From assembly GCF_010692725.1 (NCBI RefSeq), contig NZ_JAAFZB010000095.1, forward strand, positions 434,001 through 498,000: DNA of 64,000 bases, read 5' to 3'. Made by a program: the position numbers and the translations under genes. Position 1 is the stretch's first letter. Each line of letters starts with the position of its first letter. The DNA is from Flavihumibacter soli. GTDB lineage: Bacteria; Bacteroidota; Bacteroidia; Sphingobacteriales; Sphingobacteriaceae. A model generated the notes under the pieces. The model had not been told where the DNA came from and ran no database searches. It was given only the letters and a program-made list of their open reading frames with translations. Below are positions 16,664 to 24,164 of the stretch, piece by piece.

Positions 16664-18067
16664 ATGAATAAAATATTAATCGTTGACGATGAAATTAACA
16701 TCGGCCTGATACTATCCAAGTTTCTCACACGAAATGGTTTCGAAGTAAATACTGCCACCACCGGTGCTTCGGCGCTCGACCATCTCTCAAAAAGTTTTTA
16801 TCACCTGGTATTGTGTGATTTCCGCTTAGAGGACACTGACGGGCGTGAAATTCTTCGCAAGATAAAGGAAAACTACCCAGAGACCGGGGTCATTATTATA
16901 ACCGGGTATTCTGACATCAAGCTTGCCGTGGAGCTAATTAAGATGGGTGCGTTTGATTACATCACTAAACCACTCTACCCGGACGAAATTTTAAATACTG
17001 TTCATAAAGCTATCGACGCCCAGAAGATACAGCCTAAGTCTTATACGGCTGATCAGGATGCGGATACTGAGAAAACGAAAAAAAATAATTTTCCTGAAGA
17101 ATTCGTTGTTGGGCAAAGTCATGCCTCCAAAGAGCTGTTCCGCCAGATAGCCCTCGTAGCTCCCACGAATTACAGCGTAATTATCACAGGCGAAAGTGGC
17201 ACGGGTAAAGAGTCTGTAGCTAAAAGCATTCACCTGAACAGTCCACGAAGAGATAAGCCATTTATCGCGATGGATTGCGGCTCCCTGACTAAGGAATTAG
17301 CCGGAAGTGAATTTTTCGGTCACGAAAAGGGATCTTTTACAGGCGCTTTATTCACTAAAATCGGTCACTTCGAACTAGCAAACGGCGGAACTTTGTTTCT
17401 GGATGAAGTGGTAAACCTTTCATACGATCTGCAGGCATCTTTGCTGAGAACTGTACAGGAAAGAAAAGTAAAACGCATCGGAAGTACGAAAGAAATTGAT
17501 CTGGACCTCCGAATTATTGTCGCAACTAATGAAGACCTGGGACAGGCGATTCAGAAAGGGCGTTTCCGCGAGGATCTTTATCATCGTTTTAATGAATTTA
17601 ATATTACCCTGCCACCCTTACGGAATCGCGGGAATGATATCATGATATTTGCAGAGAGCTTCCTGAAACAAGCGAATGCAGAGTTGAACCGTAATGTTCA
17701 GGGTTTCTCACCCGAAGTCATCGAGTGTTTCAAAACTTACCATTGGTCAGGAAACGTACGCGAACTAAAGAACGTGATCAGGCGTTCAGCCCTTTTAACT
17801 GAGGGTGAAATGATCCAGGTCAAAGCGCTTCCATTAGAAATTGCAACTTTCGCAAAGGTTACGGCTTTACAAAATGCGATGAGTAGCGGAGGCAGTTCCA
17901 GCACGAATAATCGCCGTGACTTAAAGAATGCTGCTATGGAAGCAGAGTATGATACTATATTAAACGTGTTGCGCGAAGTAAAATTCAATAAGACAAAAGC
18001 AGCTGAGTTACTGAACATTGACCGCAAAACTCTTTACAACAAGATGAAGGCGATAAACCTGGAGTAG
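16664..18067 (+). CDS. NtrC-family sigma-54-dependent response regulator
   Basis: A 467-residue transcription activator. A receiver domain (1-115) has the acidic pocket DDE at 8-10, phosphoacceptor D52 and K102. The AAA+ domain (about 145-380) has Walker A GESGTGKE at 176-183, the sigma-54 contact loop at 223-228 reading GSFTGA instead of GAFTGA, Walker B GGTLFLDE at 241-248 and the R-finger region FREDLYHRF. A Fis-type HTH closes it (FNKTKAAELLNIDRKTLYNKMK). It would bind an enhancer and open sigma-54 promoters on phosphorylation. No histidine kinase gene is adjacent, so the partner is elsewhere. A strong terminator follows, so it is transcribed alone. Confidence 0.95.
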   Translation: MNKILIVDDEINIGLILSKFLTRNGFEVNTATTGASALDHLSKSFYHLVLCDFRLEDTDGREILRKIKENYPETGVIIITGYSDIKLAVELIKMGAFDYITKPLYPDEILNTVHKAIDAQKIQPKSYTADQDADTEKTKKNNFPEEFVVGQSHASKELFRQIALVAPTNYSVIITGESGTGKESVAKSIHLNSPRRDKPFIAMDCGSLTKELAGSEFFGHEKGSFTGALFTKIGHFELANGGTLFLDEVVNLSYDLQASLLRTVQERKVKRIGSTKEIDLDLRIIVATNEDLGQAIQKGRFREDLYHRFNEFNITLPPLRNRGNDIMIFAESFLKQANAELNRNVQGFSPEVIECFKTYHWSGNVRELKNVIRRSALLTEGEMIQVKALPLEIATFAKVTALQNAMSSGGSSSTNNRRDLKNAAMEAEYDTILNVLREVKFNKTKAAELLNIDRKTLYNKMKAINLE

Positions 18068-18094
18068 CGCAAACTTTATAAATATAACCCTTAG

Positions 18095-18130
18095 AAAAAT
18101 CCTGTCCCGCTCAATGCGGACAGGATTTTT
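18095..18130 (+). terminator. Rho-independent terminator of the NtrC-type regulator gene
   Basis: AAAAATCCTGTC...GACAGGATTTTT arms with inner CCGC/GCGG pairing and a one-base bulge, followed by more T. It lies 28 bp after the stop at 18067. Confidence 0.9.
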
Positions 18131-18174
18131 TTTATAGCAGCCCTTTTATGTAGCTTAGGTTTTTTAATAACGTT

Positions 18175-19218
18175 ATGTCTATCTATAATTATAAACAGCG
18201 GAATATCATCGTATTAGCCATCCTGATCATCCTGGGTTGCTTTATTCTATACTCTCTTCGAACCATTGCCGGCTCCTTGTTAAGTACAATAGTCCTTTAT
18301 ACGATATTTCGCCCTGTCTTCCTGCACATGATCGGGCCCTGGAATATGAAGAGATGGTTGGCAGCAATCATAATAATTGTTCTTTCGCTCGTGATAATCG
18401 TACTCCCTTTCCTGGCACTCAGCCTGATGGTGATCTCGAAAATAACGGAGTTCAACCAGGACCCTATGCGGATCAAGGTCATCATGCAAAAGATCGATGA
18501 TTTTGCCGGTTCAGAATTGAACCAGCCCGACCTGCTCGACAAGGGCCTGGGCAAACTCAACACCCTTGCGGCTGAGCTTTTCCCATCCATCCTGGGCGGA
18601 GCGGCAAGCGTATTCCTTGGGCTGCTTGTTATGTATTTCTTACTCTACTTTATGTTCGTAACGTACGAAGAATTTGAAGGTGGGCTGCTTAAATACGCGC
18701 CATTTAATGAACAAAACGCTATCCGGTTTGCAACGGAATTAAAAACAACAACCTACTCCAATGTACTCGGCCAGGGTTGCATTGCCATCGTACAGGGGGC
18801 CCTTGTTAGTCTTACGTTCTTTGCGTTCGGTGTGCGGGATCCTATTTTCTGGGGGGTTATCTCAACATTTCTTTCTTTCTTACCCGTGGTGGGTGCACCG
18901 GTTGTGTTCGTGCCGGCGGCTTTAATTGAGCTGGCAAATGGCAATAGTACAGCCGGATGGGGAATCCTGTTAGTTGGCTTTATAATAATCACCAACATCG
19001 ATAACGTTTTACGCCTGCTGATCGCTAAGCGTGTGGCGGATACCCATCCGATCATTACTGTCGTCGGGGTGATCATCGGCATCCCGGTGTTCGGAATTAT
19101 CGGCCTTGTCTTCGGGCCGCTGCTCCTTTCGTATTTCATCCTGACCATCAGAATCTATGAAACCAGCAAATTGGCCTCAGAACGCCTTGAGCGGATAAAG
19201 TCGGTCGAAGATGAATAA
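18175..19218 (+). CDS. AI-2E family transporter, second paralogue
   Basis: A 347-residue inner-membrane protein of the AI-2 exporter-like family. N-terminal hydrophobic pair at about 10-50, a helix at 65-90, a hydrophilic middle (about 95-135), then C-terminal helices with the family region FLSFLPVVGAPVVFVPAA and the segment NIDNVLRLLIAKRVADTHP in the place of the conserved NxLxPxxxG stretch. It is clearly diverged from the paralogue at 2535-3656. It begins a compact plus-strand operon with three small envelope proteins (YtxH, holin-like, unknown). Substrate unknown. The ATG follows an AT-rich leader without a clear ribosome-binding site. Confidence 0.9.
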   Translation: MSIYNYKQRNIIVLAILIILGCFILYSLRTIAGSLLSTIVLYTIFRPVFLHMIGPWNMKRWLAAIIIIVLSLVIIVLPFLALSLMVISKITEFNQDPMRIKVIMQKIDDFAGSELNQPDLLDKGLGKLNTLAAELFPSILGGAASVFLGLLVMYFLLYFMFVTYEEFEGGLLKYAPFNEQNAIRFATELKTTTYSNVLGQGCIAIVQGALVSLTFFAFGVRDPIFWGVISTFLSFLPVVGAPVVFVPAALIELANGNSTAGWGILLVGFIIITNIDNVLRLLIAKRVADTHPIITVVGVIIGIPVFGIIGLVFGPLLLSYFILTIRIYETSKLASERLERIKSVEDE

Positions 19219-19287
19219 GTGAAAACAGTTTTACAAATTAGTTTGTATAGTTAGTAGTTTAAGAATTTTAACCAAAACCGAAACATC

Positions 19288-19608
19288 ATGAACGATAACT
19301 CAAAAGTATTGGCTGCATTATTGGCCGGAATGGCTGCCGGAGCTGCAATAGGACTGTTATTTGCTCCCGAAAAAGGATCTGACACCCGCGACAAGTTGAA
19401 TGACTCATTGAGAAACCTGGCTGATAGTATTAAAGACCGCGCTTCAGATGAAATCAGTAATTTAAAAGATGCCAAAAACAGGATGGCCAGCAACATAAAA
19501 TCCAAATTTGCCAACGCAGGGGATGAATTGAGGAATGCGGGCGAGCAGGCAAAGTCAGCCATTGGAAACGCTGCTGATAGCGCTGAAAACAACCTTAACC
19601 AGGCATAG
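19288..19608 (+). CDS. YtxH domain protein
   Basis: A 106-residue protein of the YtxH family (general-stress-like proteins). A small hydrophobic N-terminal segment with Gly/Ala-rich LLAGMAAGAAIGLLFAPEKG is the family signature; the Ala-rich rest (about 30-106) is an amphipathic helical tail (SDEISNLKDAKNRMASN, SAIGNAADSAENN). Such proteins sit on the membrane by the Gly-rich helix and are linked to stress and envelope integrity, though their biochemistry is not known. It lies between the AI-2E gene (70 bp gap) and a holin-like gene (21 bp gap) in one transcription unit. Confidence 0.85.
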   Translation: MNDNSKVLAALLAGMAAGAAIGLLFAPEKGSDTRDKLNDSLRNLADSIKDRASDEISNLKDAKNRMASNIKSKFANAGDELRNAGEQAKSAIGNAADSAENNLNQA

Positions 19609-19628
19609 TCAGTTATCCTTAATCTGAA

Positions 19629-20003
19629 ATGGAAGAGCAGAAAGAAAAAGACAACGGATTGATTAGCGATATCAAAGAATATGCAAACATACGTATGGAC
19701 CTTGCTATGCTTACTGTTGCCGAAAGGACGTCCACCGCAGCGGCAGGAGCAGCGGCGGGAAGCATTCTGGCAATCCTGGGGCTGTTTGTCGTGTTCTTCG
19801 GCAGCCTCAGCCTCGGATTTTACTTATCCGAAGTAATTGGCAATACATATGCAGGCTTCCTTATTGTTACCGGAATCTACCTCCTTCTGGCATTGATTGT
19901 ATTATTCACACAAGAGAATATGATAAAAAAGCCTATAGAGAACGGAATAATAAAAAAGATATTCAAGGAACGTAACGAAGCTACTTATGAAAAGCAAAAT
20001 TGA
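19629..20003 (+). CDS. Phage-holin-like small membrane protein (holin superfamily III type)
   Basis: A 124-residue protein with two membrane helices: about 40-66 (AGAAAGSILAILGLFVVFF, preceded by a basic stretch) and about 78-100 (YAGFLIVTGIYLLLALIVLF). An amphipathic N-terminus (MEEQKEKDNGLISDIKEYA) and basic C-terminus flank them. This is the layout of the putative Actinobacterial holin-X / holin superfamily III proteins, which in Bacteroidota are found in chromosomal YtxH operons rather than in prophages. No endolysin is nearby, so a lysis role is unlikely. Its end overlaps the next gene by 17 bp (19987-20003), indicating coupled translation. Confidence 0.8.
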   Translation: MEEQKEKDNGLISDIKEYANIRMDLAMLTVAERTSTAAAGAAAGSILAILGLFVVFFGSLSLGFYLSEVIGNTYAGFLIVTGIYLLLALIVLFTQENMIKKPIENGIIKKIFKERNEATYEKQN

Positions 20004-20439
20004 AAACATTGACGATTTGCGTTCTGAGATTCTTCGACTAAAACTGCAACGTTTTCATCACGAGGCGCTCATTGAGCAACACGTTCACAGGCTCAAAGAT
20101 AAATTCCGAATCCCTAGCATTCTTTTAAATAAGGTGAATACCTGGTTCGGCGATAATGCCCGCGGTGTAGACAAGAGCAGCAACGATTGGGTGACCAATG
20201 CATTTAGAATCGGCTTACCTGTGGCTTTAAATAAGCTGGTCTTTGGAAAATCTGGTTTTATTATGAAGTCACTGGTTACGCTGCTATCTCAAAAGGCCGC
20301 AACATCTTTCAATAAAGATAGTATTACCAGTTGGATAGACACAGCATCCAGCTGGATTCGGGGAGCTGCAAAATCAAGACGCAGCAGGTCGGCGAATTCC
20401 GATGATTATGGGATTCCGCCGGATAGCGAAACCTATTAA
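19987..20439 (+). CDS. Unrecognised 150-residue protein of the YtxH/holin operon
   Basis: I do not recognise this gene. The protein starts with a coiled-coil-like helix (about 1-45, with LRSEILRLKLQRFHHEALI), then a short hydrophobic region near 75-100 (GLPVALNKLVFGKSGFIMK) and a basic Arg/Ser-rich tail (AAKSRRSRSAN) ending in an acidic stretch. It has no signal peptide. Overlap with the holin-like gene by 17 bp and the shared terminator argue that it works with the upstream membrane proteins, perhaps as a peripheral partner on the inner membrane. That role is inferred only from gene order. Confidence 0.7.
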   Translation: MKSKIENIDDLRSEILRLKLQRFHHEALIEQHVHRLKDKFRIPSILLNKVNTWFGDNARGVDKSSNDWVTNAFRIGLPVALNKLVFGKSGFIMKSLVTLLSQKAATSFNKDSITSWIDTASSWIRGAAKSRRSRSANSDDYGIPPDSETY

Positions 20440-20465
20440 AAAGATTGCCTTCGGGCAATCTTTTT
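20438..20465. terminator. UUCG-loop terminator between the envelope operon and fcl
   Basis: AAAAAGATTGCC / GGCAATCTTTTT perfect 12-bp arms around a TTCG loop, starting at the stop codon at 20439 and ending 6 bp before the fcl stop. A/T runs on both sides allow use in both directions. Confidence 0.92.
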
Positions 20466-20470
20466 TTGCG

Positions 20471-21400
20471 TTAAGGATGTTTCGTTAAGAAATCCGCATA
20501 AGCCATTTTAATGCCTTCGGGTAGCTCGACCCTGTGCTTCCATCCACGTGAGTGAAGCTTCGAAACGTCCATTAGTTTCCGGGGCGTGCCATCCGGCTTC
20601 GAAGAATCGAATATCAATTCACCCTCAAATCCGACAATATCTTTAATCAGCAGCGCAAGATCCTTAATCGTAATATCCTCCCCCGTTCCAATATTGATGA
20701 GGCTGGGCTCACTATAGGTCTGCATAAGATAGTAGCATGCATCAGCCAAATCATCCGCGAATAGAAACTCCCGCATAGGACTTCCGGAACCCCAGACAAT
20801 AACTTCCTTCTCTCCGTGGGCCTTAGCCTCGTGAAATTTCCGGATCAGCGCCGGCAGTACATGCGAATTTTCCGGATGGTAGTTATCATTATAACCATAA
20901 AGGTTGGTTGGCATTACAGAGATAAAATCGCAATTATACTGGTCCCGGTAAGCGTCACAAAGTTTGATTCCCGCGATCTTCGCAATGGCATAGGGTTCGT
21001 TGGTGGGTTCTAACAAGCCTGTTAACAAGTACTCTTCCTTAAGCGGTTGCGGAGCCAGCTTAGGATAGATACAACTCGAACCCAGAAAAAGAAGCTTAGT
21101 AACCCCAGTTATGTAGGAATTATGAATAATATTATTTTGGATTACCAGGTTATCGTATAGAAAATCCGCACGATACGTATTATTCGCAACAATACCCCCA
21201 ACCTTTGCCGCAGCCAGGAAAACATACTCCGGCTTCTCCAGTGTAAAAAAGTCCGCAACTGCCTGCTGATTTCTCAGGTCAAGCTCTGAAGACGTACGGG
21301 TGATCAGATTCGTAAAACCTTCATACTGAAGCTTTCTGAGAATAGCTGATCCTACCATTCCCCGGTGACCTGCGATGTATATTCTGGAGGTTTTTTCCAC
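20471..21400 (-). CDS. fcl: GDP-L-fucose synthase
   Basis: A 309-residue NADP-dependent epimerase/reductase (SDR family) that converts GDP-4-keto-6-deoxy-mannose to GDP-L-fucose for surface polysaccharides. The dinucleotide motif is [10 protein letters not shown] (residues 10-19). The catalytic set is S108/S109 in FLGSSCIYP and Y137-x-x-x-K141 in [10 protein letters not shown]. The substrate-specific ending ([19 protein letters not shown]) is typical. Length is normal. The partner gene gmd (GDP-mannose dehydratase) is not in this window, nor are other capsule genes, so it is an isolated gene. A -7 motif TATATTTG lies 20 nt upstream, back-to-back with the trmB promoter. Confidence 0.95.
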   Translation of the reverse strand: MEKTSRIYIAGHRGMVGSAILRKLQYEGFTNLITRTSSELDLRNQQAVADFFTLEKPEYVFLAAAKVGGIVANNTYRADFLYDNLVIQNNIIHNSYITGVTKLLFLGSSCIYPKLAPQPLKEEYLLTGLLEPTNEPYAIAKIAGIKLCDAYRDQYNCDFISVMPTNLYGYNDNYHPENSHVLPALIRKFHEAKAHGEKEVIVWGSGSPMREFLFADDLADACYYLMQTYSEPSLINIGTGEDITIKDLALLIKDIVGFEGELIFDSSKPDGTPRKLMDVSKLHSRGWKHRVELPEGIKMAYADFLTKHP

Positions 21401-21419
21401 TTATTTTTTGTTAAGCGTG

Positions 21420-21427
21420 CAAATATA
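21420..21427 (-). promoter_or_regulatory. Candidate -7 element for fcl
   Basis: Reads TATATTTG on the minus strand, about 20 nt upstream of the fcl ATG, separated by only 4 bp from the plus-strand -7 motif of trmB. Confidence 0.5.
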
Positions 21428-21431
21428 AAAC

Positions 21432-21439
21432 TATTTTTG
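21432..21439 (+). promoter_or_regulatory. Candidate -7 element for trmB
   Basis: TATTTTTG (TAnnTTTG) with a TTG at 21408-21410, giving a 21-bp spacer, which is close to the Bacteroidota -33/-7 arrangement. The trmB ATG is 18 nt downstream. Confidence 0.55.
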
Positions 21440-21457
21440 CAGGCTGAAGATTGATAT

Positions 21458-22108
21458 ATGGGTAAAGATAAATTGCGCCGCTTTGCGGAAATTGCCACCT
21501 TTAATAACGTGTATGAGCTTGAAGAGGGGCATTCTCTTAAGGGCAAATGGAATAAGGAGCATTTCAAAAATGATCACCCCTTAGTACTTGAATTAGCCTG
21601 CGGTAAGGGAGAGTATTCAGTAAACCTGGCGCGGCTTTTTCCCGAAAAGAACTTTATCGGCATTGACTACAAGGGCAACCGCATCTGGAGAGGTGCTAAA
21701 ACCGCACTGGAAGAAGAAATCAATAATGTCGCTTTTTTACGTATCCAGATAGAAAGTATTCTTGATTACTTCGATAAAGGTGAAGTATCTGAGATATGGA
21801 TCACCTTTCCCGATCCGCAACCTCAGATAAGCAGGGAGAAAAAGAGACTTACTTTCCCCGGATTTTTGGAAAAATACCGTACCATCCTGAAGCCTCACGG
21901 AATACTGCACCTGAAAACAGACAACGATGCACTTCATGCATATACGCACGAAAAGATCGCCGAGCTGGGCCTGCAACTTCATGTAAGAACCGAAGACCTT
22001 TACCGCTCTGATTTTGCGGATGAGGTTCTGTCAATAAAAACCTACTACGAGAAGAAATACCTTGCTCACGAAAAAAACATAAATTACCTGAAATTCAGTT
22101 TCCATTAA
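21458..22108 (+). CDS. trmB: tRNA (guanine-N7-)-methyltransferase
   Basis: A 216-residue SAM-dependent methyltransferase making m7G46 in the tRNA variable loop. The Rossmann entry is VLELACGKGEYSVNLA (about 45-60) and NFIGIDYKGNRIWRGAK follows. The family signature ITFPDPQPQ (about 113-121) and the KTDN-containing loop at about 149-152 (LHLKTDNDALH) are present. Typical length for the family. Its stop overlaps the next start (TAATG at 22106-22110), so it is co-transcribed with the alkyltransferase-like gene. Confidence 0.96.
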   Translation: MGKDKLRRFAEIATFNNVYELEEGHSLKGKWNKEHFKNDHPLVLELACGKGEYSVNLARLFPEKNFIGIDYKGNRIWRGAKTALEEEINNVAFLRIQIESILDYFDKGEVSEIWITFPDPQPQISREKKRLTFPGFLEKYRTILKPHGILHLKTDNDALHAYTHEKIAELGLQLHVRTEDLYRSDFADEVLSIKTYYEKKYLAHEKNINYLKFSFH

Positions 22109-22449
22109 TGGACAGAGCATCATTTTATGACCAGGTATACCAGGTTGTCCGATTGATCCCGGCCGGCAGGGTGACGTCGTACGGTGCAATCGCAGCATAT
22201 TTGGGCACCAAAGGTTCATCAAGAATGGTCGGCTATGCTATGAATAACTCTGGTCTCGCCGACCCGCCGGTACCTGCACAGCGCGTAGTTAACCGAAACG
22301 GACTGCTAACCGGAAAATTTCATTTCAATCCGCCTGAACTAATGGAGCAGCTGCTGGCACAGGAAGGAGTCGAAGTAAAGGATGACCGGATTATAAACTT
22401 TAAATCAGTGTTCTGGGATCCGACGGTAGAGCTGGACCTTGAAAAATAA
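22108..22449 (+). CDS. Alkyltransferase-like (ATL) DNA-repair protein, MGMT family without the active Cys
   Basis: A 113-residue MGMT/Ada-C-like protein. The helix-turn-helix and Arg finger are present: GRVTSYGAIAAYLGTKGSSRMVG (read in halves), then NNSG. The alkyl-acceptor motif PCHR is PAQR here (residues 56-59), so Ala57 replaces the Cys and the protein cannot transfer alkyl groups to itself. Known ATL proteins bind O6-alkylguanine and hand it to nucleotide excision repair; some bacterial ATLs also carry Ala at this site. Overlaps trmB by one base. Interestingly mfd, the transcription-repair coupling factor, is in the same window but far away. Confidence 0.88.
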   Translation: MDRASFYDQVYQVVRLIPAGRVTSYGAIAAYLGTKGSSRMVGYAMNNSGLADPPVPAQRVVNRNGLLTGKFHFNPPELMEQLLAQEGVEVKDDRIINFKSVFWDPTVELDLEK

Positions 22450-22473
22450 TATACGGTTAACATAAAAACTAAA

Positions 22474-22818
22474 ATGGGAAAACTGATTGAAGAGTTTAAC
22501 GGCTATCGTACTAAAATGAATAGCCGGATTATGGAGAGCGCAAATACAAACATCAAAAGATTTCTTGCCCTGGATACTACCTCCTATGCAGAGGGCGCTC
22601 TCGATGTAAAGACCAAGGAAATGCTTGGCCTTGTTGCTTCAATGGTATTGCGCTGCGACGATTGCATTAAATATCACCTCGGGAAATGTCATGACGAGGG
22701 CGTTTCGACCGAAGAGATGAACGAGGTATTTATGATAGCAAACCTCGTTGGGGGCTCGATCGTCATTCCTCACTATCGTCGCGCCGTTGAGTACTGGGAT
22801 GAGTTGTGTGGGGGTTAA
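22474..22818 (+). CDS. AhpD-like carboxymuconolactone decarboxylase family protein
   Basis: A 114-residue all-helical protein of the CMD/AhpD family (PF02627). The redox motif C61-x-x-C64-x-x-x-H68 is intact in LRCDDCIKYHLG, and the helix after it (GVSTEEMNEVFMIANLVGG) is typical. The CxxC makes a disulphide-reductase or peroxidase-partner role more likely than decarboxylase activity. It follows the ATL gene after 24 bp, so the three genes trmB-ATL-CMD probably form one unit. Its stop at 22818 borders the GGAGTT-like repeat that precedes the four-helix-bundle gene. Confidence 0.88.
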   Translation: MGKLIEEFNGYRTKMNSRIMESANTNIKRFLALDTTSYAEGALDVKTKEMLGLVASMVLRCDDCIKYHLGKCHDEGVSTEEMNEVFMIANLVGGSIVIPHYRRAVEYWDELCGG

Positions 22819-22822
22819 TGGT

Positions 22823-22888
22823 TGGGAGTTAGGAGATTGGGGTTGGGAGTGGGAAGTAAGGAATGGGAAGTGAGGAGTAGGGAGTAAT
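22823..22888 (+). repeat. G-rich degenerate GGAGTT repeat, left flank of the four-helix-bundle gene
   Basis: About 66 bp made of degenerate units such as GGGAGTTAGGAG, GGGGTTGGGAG and GAGGAGTAGGGAG. It is nearly free of C. It begins 5 bp after the preceding stop codon. The right flank of the same gene carries units of the complementary type in opposite orientation. Confidence 0.8.
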
Positions 22889-22921
22889 TTGAGTTTTTAG
22901 CAGATATCTTTAACTTTCATT

Positions 22922-23338
22922 ATGGGAACTTTAAGAGATCTGCTGGCTTACAAAAAAGCCTTTGCCCTGGCGATGGGAATATTCGAACTGACAAAATCTT
23001 TCCCGAAAGAAGAGACATACAGTTTAACTGATCAGATACGGCGATGTTCAAGATCTGTGAATGCAAACCTTGCTGAAGCTTACCGTAAGCGCAGGTATCC
23101 TAATCATTTTATCAGTAAGCTATCTGACGCAGATACTGAAAATGGCGAAACTCAAACCTGGTTGGAATTTGCACTCGCTTGCCAATACATTTCGGAGGAA
23201 GAATACGCTAGCCTTTTTAATCAAAGTGAAGAGGTCGCTAAACTTCTGAGTTATATGATGAACAATCCTGAGAAGTTTCTTTTGAAAATACCGATCCTGA
23301 AAACTGAAAGCTCCAACGTTAAATTACCGCCTGCATAA
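22922..23338 (+). CDS. Four-helix-bundle protein (23S rRNA intervening-sequence family)
   Basis: A 138-residue helical protein of the TIGR02436/bIVP family. The pattern is recognisable from LLAYKKAFALAMGIFELTK, then the motif LTDQIRRCSRSVNANLAEAYRKRRY and the closing WLEFALACQYISEEEY (all read in parts here). The family was first seen inserted in 23S rRNA of spirochaetes but is also common as single genes in Bacteroidota; it is thought to form pentameric helical bundles and its job is unknown. The gene is bracketed by low-complexity repeats in opposite orientation (22823-22888 and 23351-23423), which is unlike its neighbours and suggests it arrived as a unit. Confidence 0.9.
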   Translation: MGTLRDLLAYKKAFALAMGIFELTKSFPKEETYSLTDQIRRCSRSVNANLAEAYRKRRYPNHFISKLSDADTENGETQTWLEFALACQYISEEEYASLFNQSEEVAKLLSYMMNNPEKFLLKIPILKTESSNVKLPPA

Positions 23339-23350
23339 GGTCTTATCTCA

Positions 23351-23423
23351 CCACTCTAAACTCCAAACTCTCACCTGCCAACTCAAAACCTCAACTGCAA
23401 ACTCTCAACTCCAAACTCCAAAC
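23351..23423 (-). repeat. C-rich degenerate repeat, right flank of the four-helix-bundle gene
   Basis: About 73 bp of degenerate CTCCAAACTC / CTCAACTGCAAACT units, almost free of G on the plus strand. On the minus strand it reads GGAGTTTGGAGTTGAGAG, the same type as the left flank, so the two flanks are in opposite orientation. It runs to 3 bp before the tag start codon and so occupies the position where a ribosome-binding site would be. Confidence 0.8.
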
Positions 23424-23425
23424 AG

Positions 23426-23986
23426 ATGACTGACCTTAAAAGATGCTCCTGGTGCGGTACAGATCCGCTTTATGTAAAATATCATGACGAAGAGTGGGGA
23501 AAGCCGGTTTATGATGACCGGGTATTGTTCGAGTTCCTGATCCTTGAAAGTGCCCAGGCTGGACTCAGCTGGATCACTGTTCTTCGGAAGCGGGAAAACT
23601 ATCGCAAGGCATTTGCTGATTTTGATCCTGAAAAGGTCGCTGCCTTTACAGACAAGGATGTCGAGCGCCTGCTTCAGGATCCCGGAATTATCCGTAACCG
23701 TCAAAAAGTTGCCGCTGCTATTAACAACGCAAAGTTGTTCCTTGATATTCAAAGGGAATTTGGAAGTTTTGCCAATTATATGTGGGGTTTCCTCCCCGAC
23801 GGAAAGCCGATAATCAATAACTGGAAAGATCACTCGAAGACTCCGGCACGAACCGATCTTTCCGATAAGATCAGTGCCGACATGAAAAAACGGAGCTTTA
23901 AATTCTTTGGTACCACCATCTGTTATGCCCATATGCAGGCGACGGGAATGGTGAACGATCATTTGCAGGATTGCATTGCCCGCTGA
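23426..23986 (+). CDS. tag: DNA-3-methyladenine glycosylase I
   Basis: A 186-residue base-excision repair enzyme that removes 3-methyladenine. The N-terminus has the zinc-snap ligands: C8 and C11-like residues in RCSWCGTDP, the HDEEWGKPV segment, and later TTICYAHMQATGMVNDH near the C-terminus supplies the His ligands. The catalytic/recognition residues in LESAQAGLSWITVLRKRENY (read in two parts) and the helix-hairpin-helix region are present. Full length. Its upstream region is overwritten by the repeat at 23351-23423, so translation signals are unusual. It may rely on read-through from the upstream genes or on a promoter within the repeat. Confidence 0.95.
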   Translation: MTDLKRCSWCGTDPLYVKYHDEEWGKPVYDDRVLFEFLILESAQAGLSWITVLRKRENYRKAFADFDPEKVAAFTDKDVERLLQDPGIIRNRQKVAAAINNAKLFLDIQREFGSFANYMWGFLPDGKPIINNWKDHSKTPARTDLSDKISADMKKRSFKFFGTTICYAHMQATGMVNDHLQDCIAR

Positions 23987-24051
23987 AGGACGTAACAATG
24001 AATTCGCCTGAACGCGACCCTAACCTGTCTCTACATTTACCCGCATAATAG

Positions 24052-24059
24052 TAACTTTG
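24052..24059 (+). promoter_or_regulatory. Candidate -7 element for polA
   Basis: TAACTTTG (TAnnTTTG) about 105 nt upstream of the chosen polA ATG. A -33 TTG is not evident at standard spacing. Confidence 0.4.
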
Positions 24060-24164
24060 AAGTCTTAGATTCATTTGTAATTTAAACGCAGAAATCCTGT
24101 AATCAAACTTCCGCCGGCAGATATACTGAGGCATGTTTGCTTATTGAAACACGAATTCACATCA

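Noticed and set aside
19629-20003. Prophage remnant because of the holin-like protein
   Set aside because: No other phage genes, no integrase or attachment-site repeats; the gene belongs to a YtxH chromosomal operon.
22823-23423. Possible CRISPR array at the GGAGTT repeats
   Set aside because: Units are degenerate, unequal in length, have no unique spacers, and a protein-coding gene separates the two repeat tracts.
23405-23998. A 197-codon minus-strand frame opposite tag
   Set aside because: tag on the plus strand is full length with its zinc and catalytic motifs; the antisense frame shows no family features.
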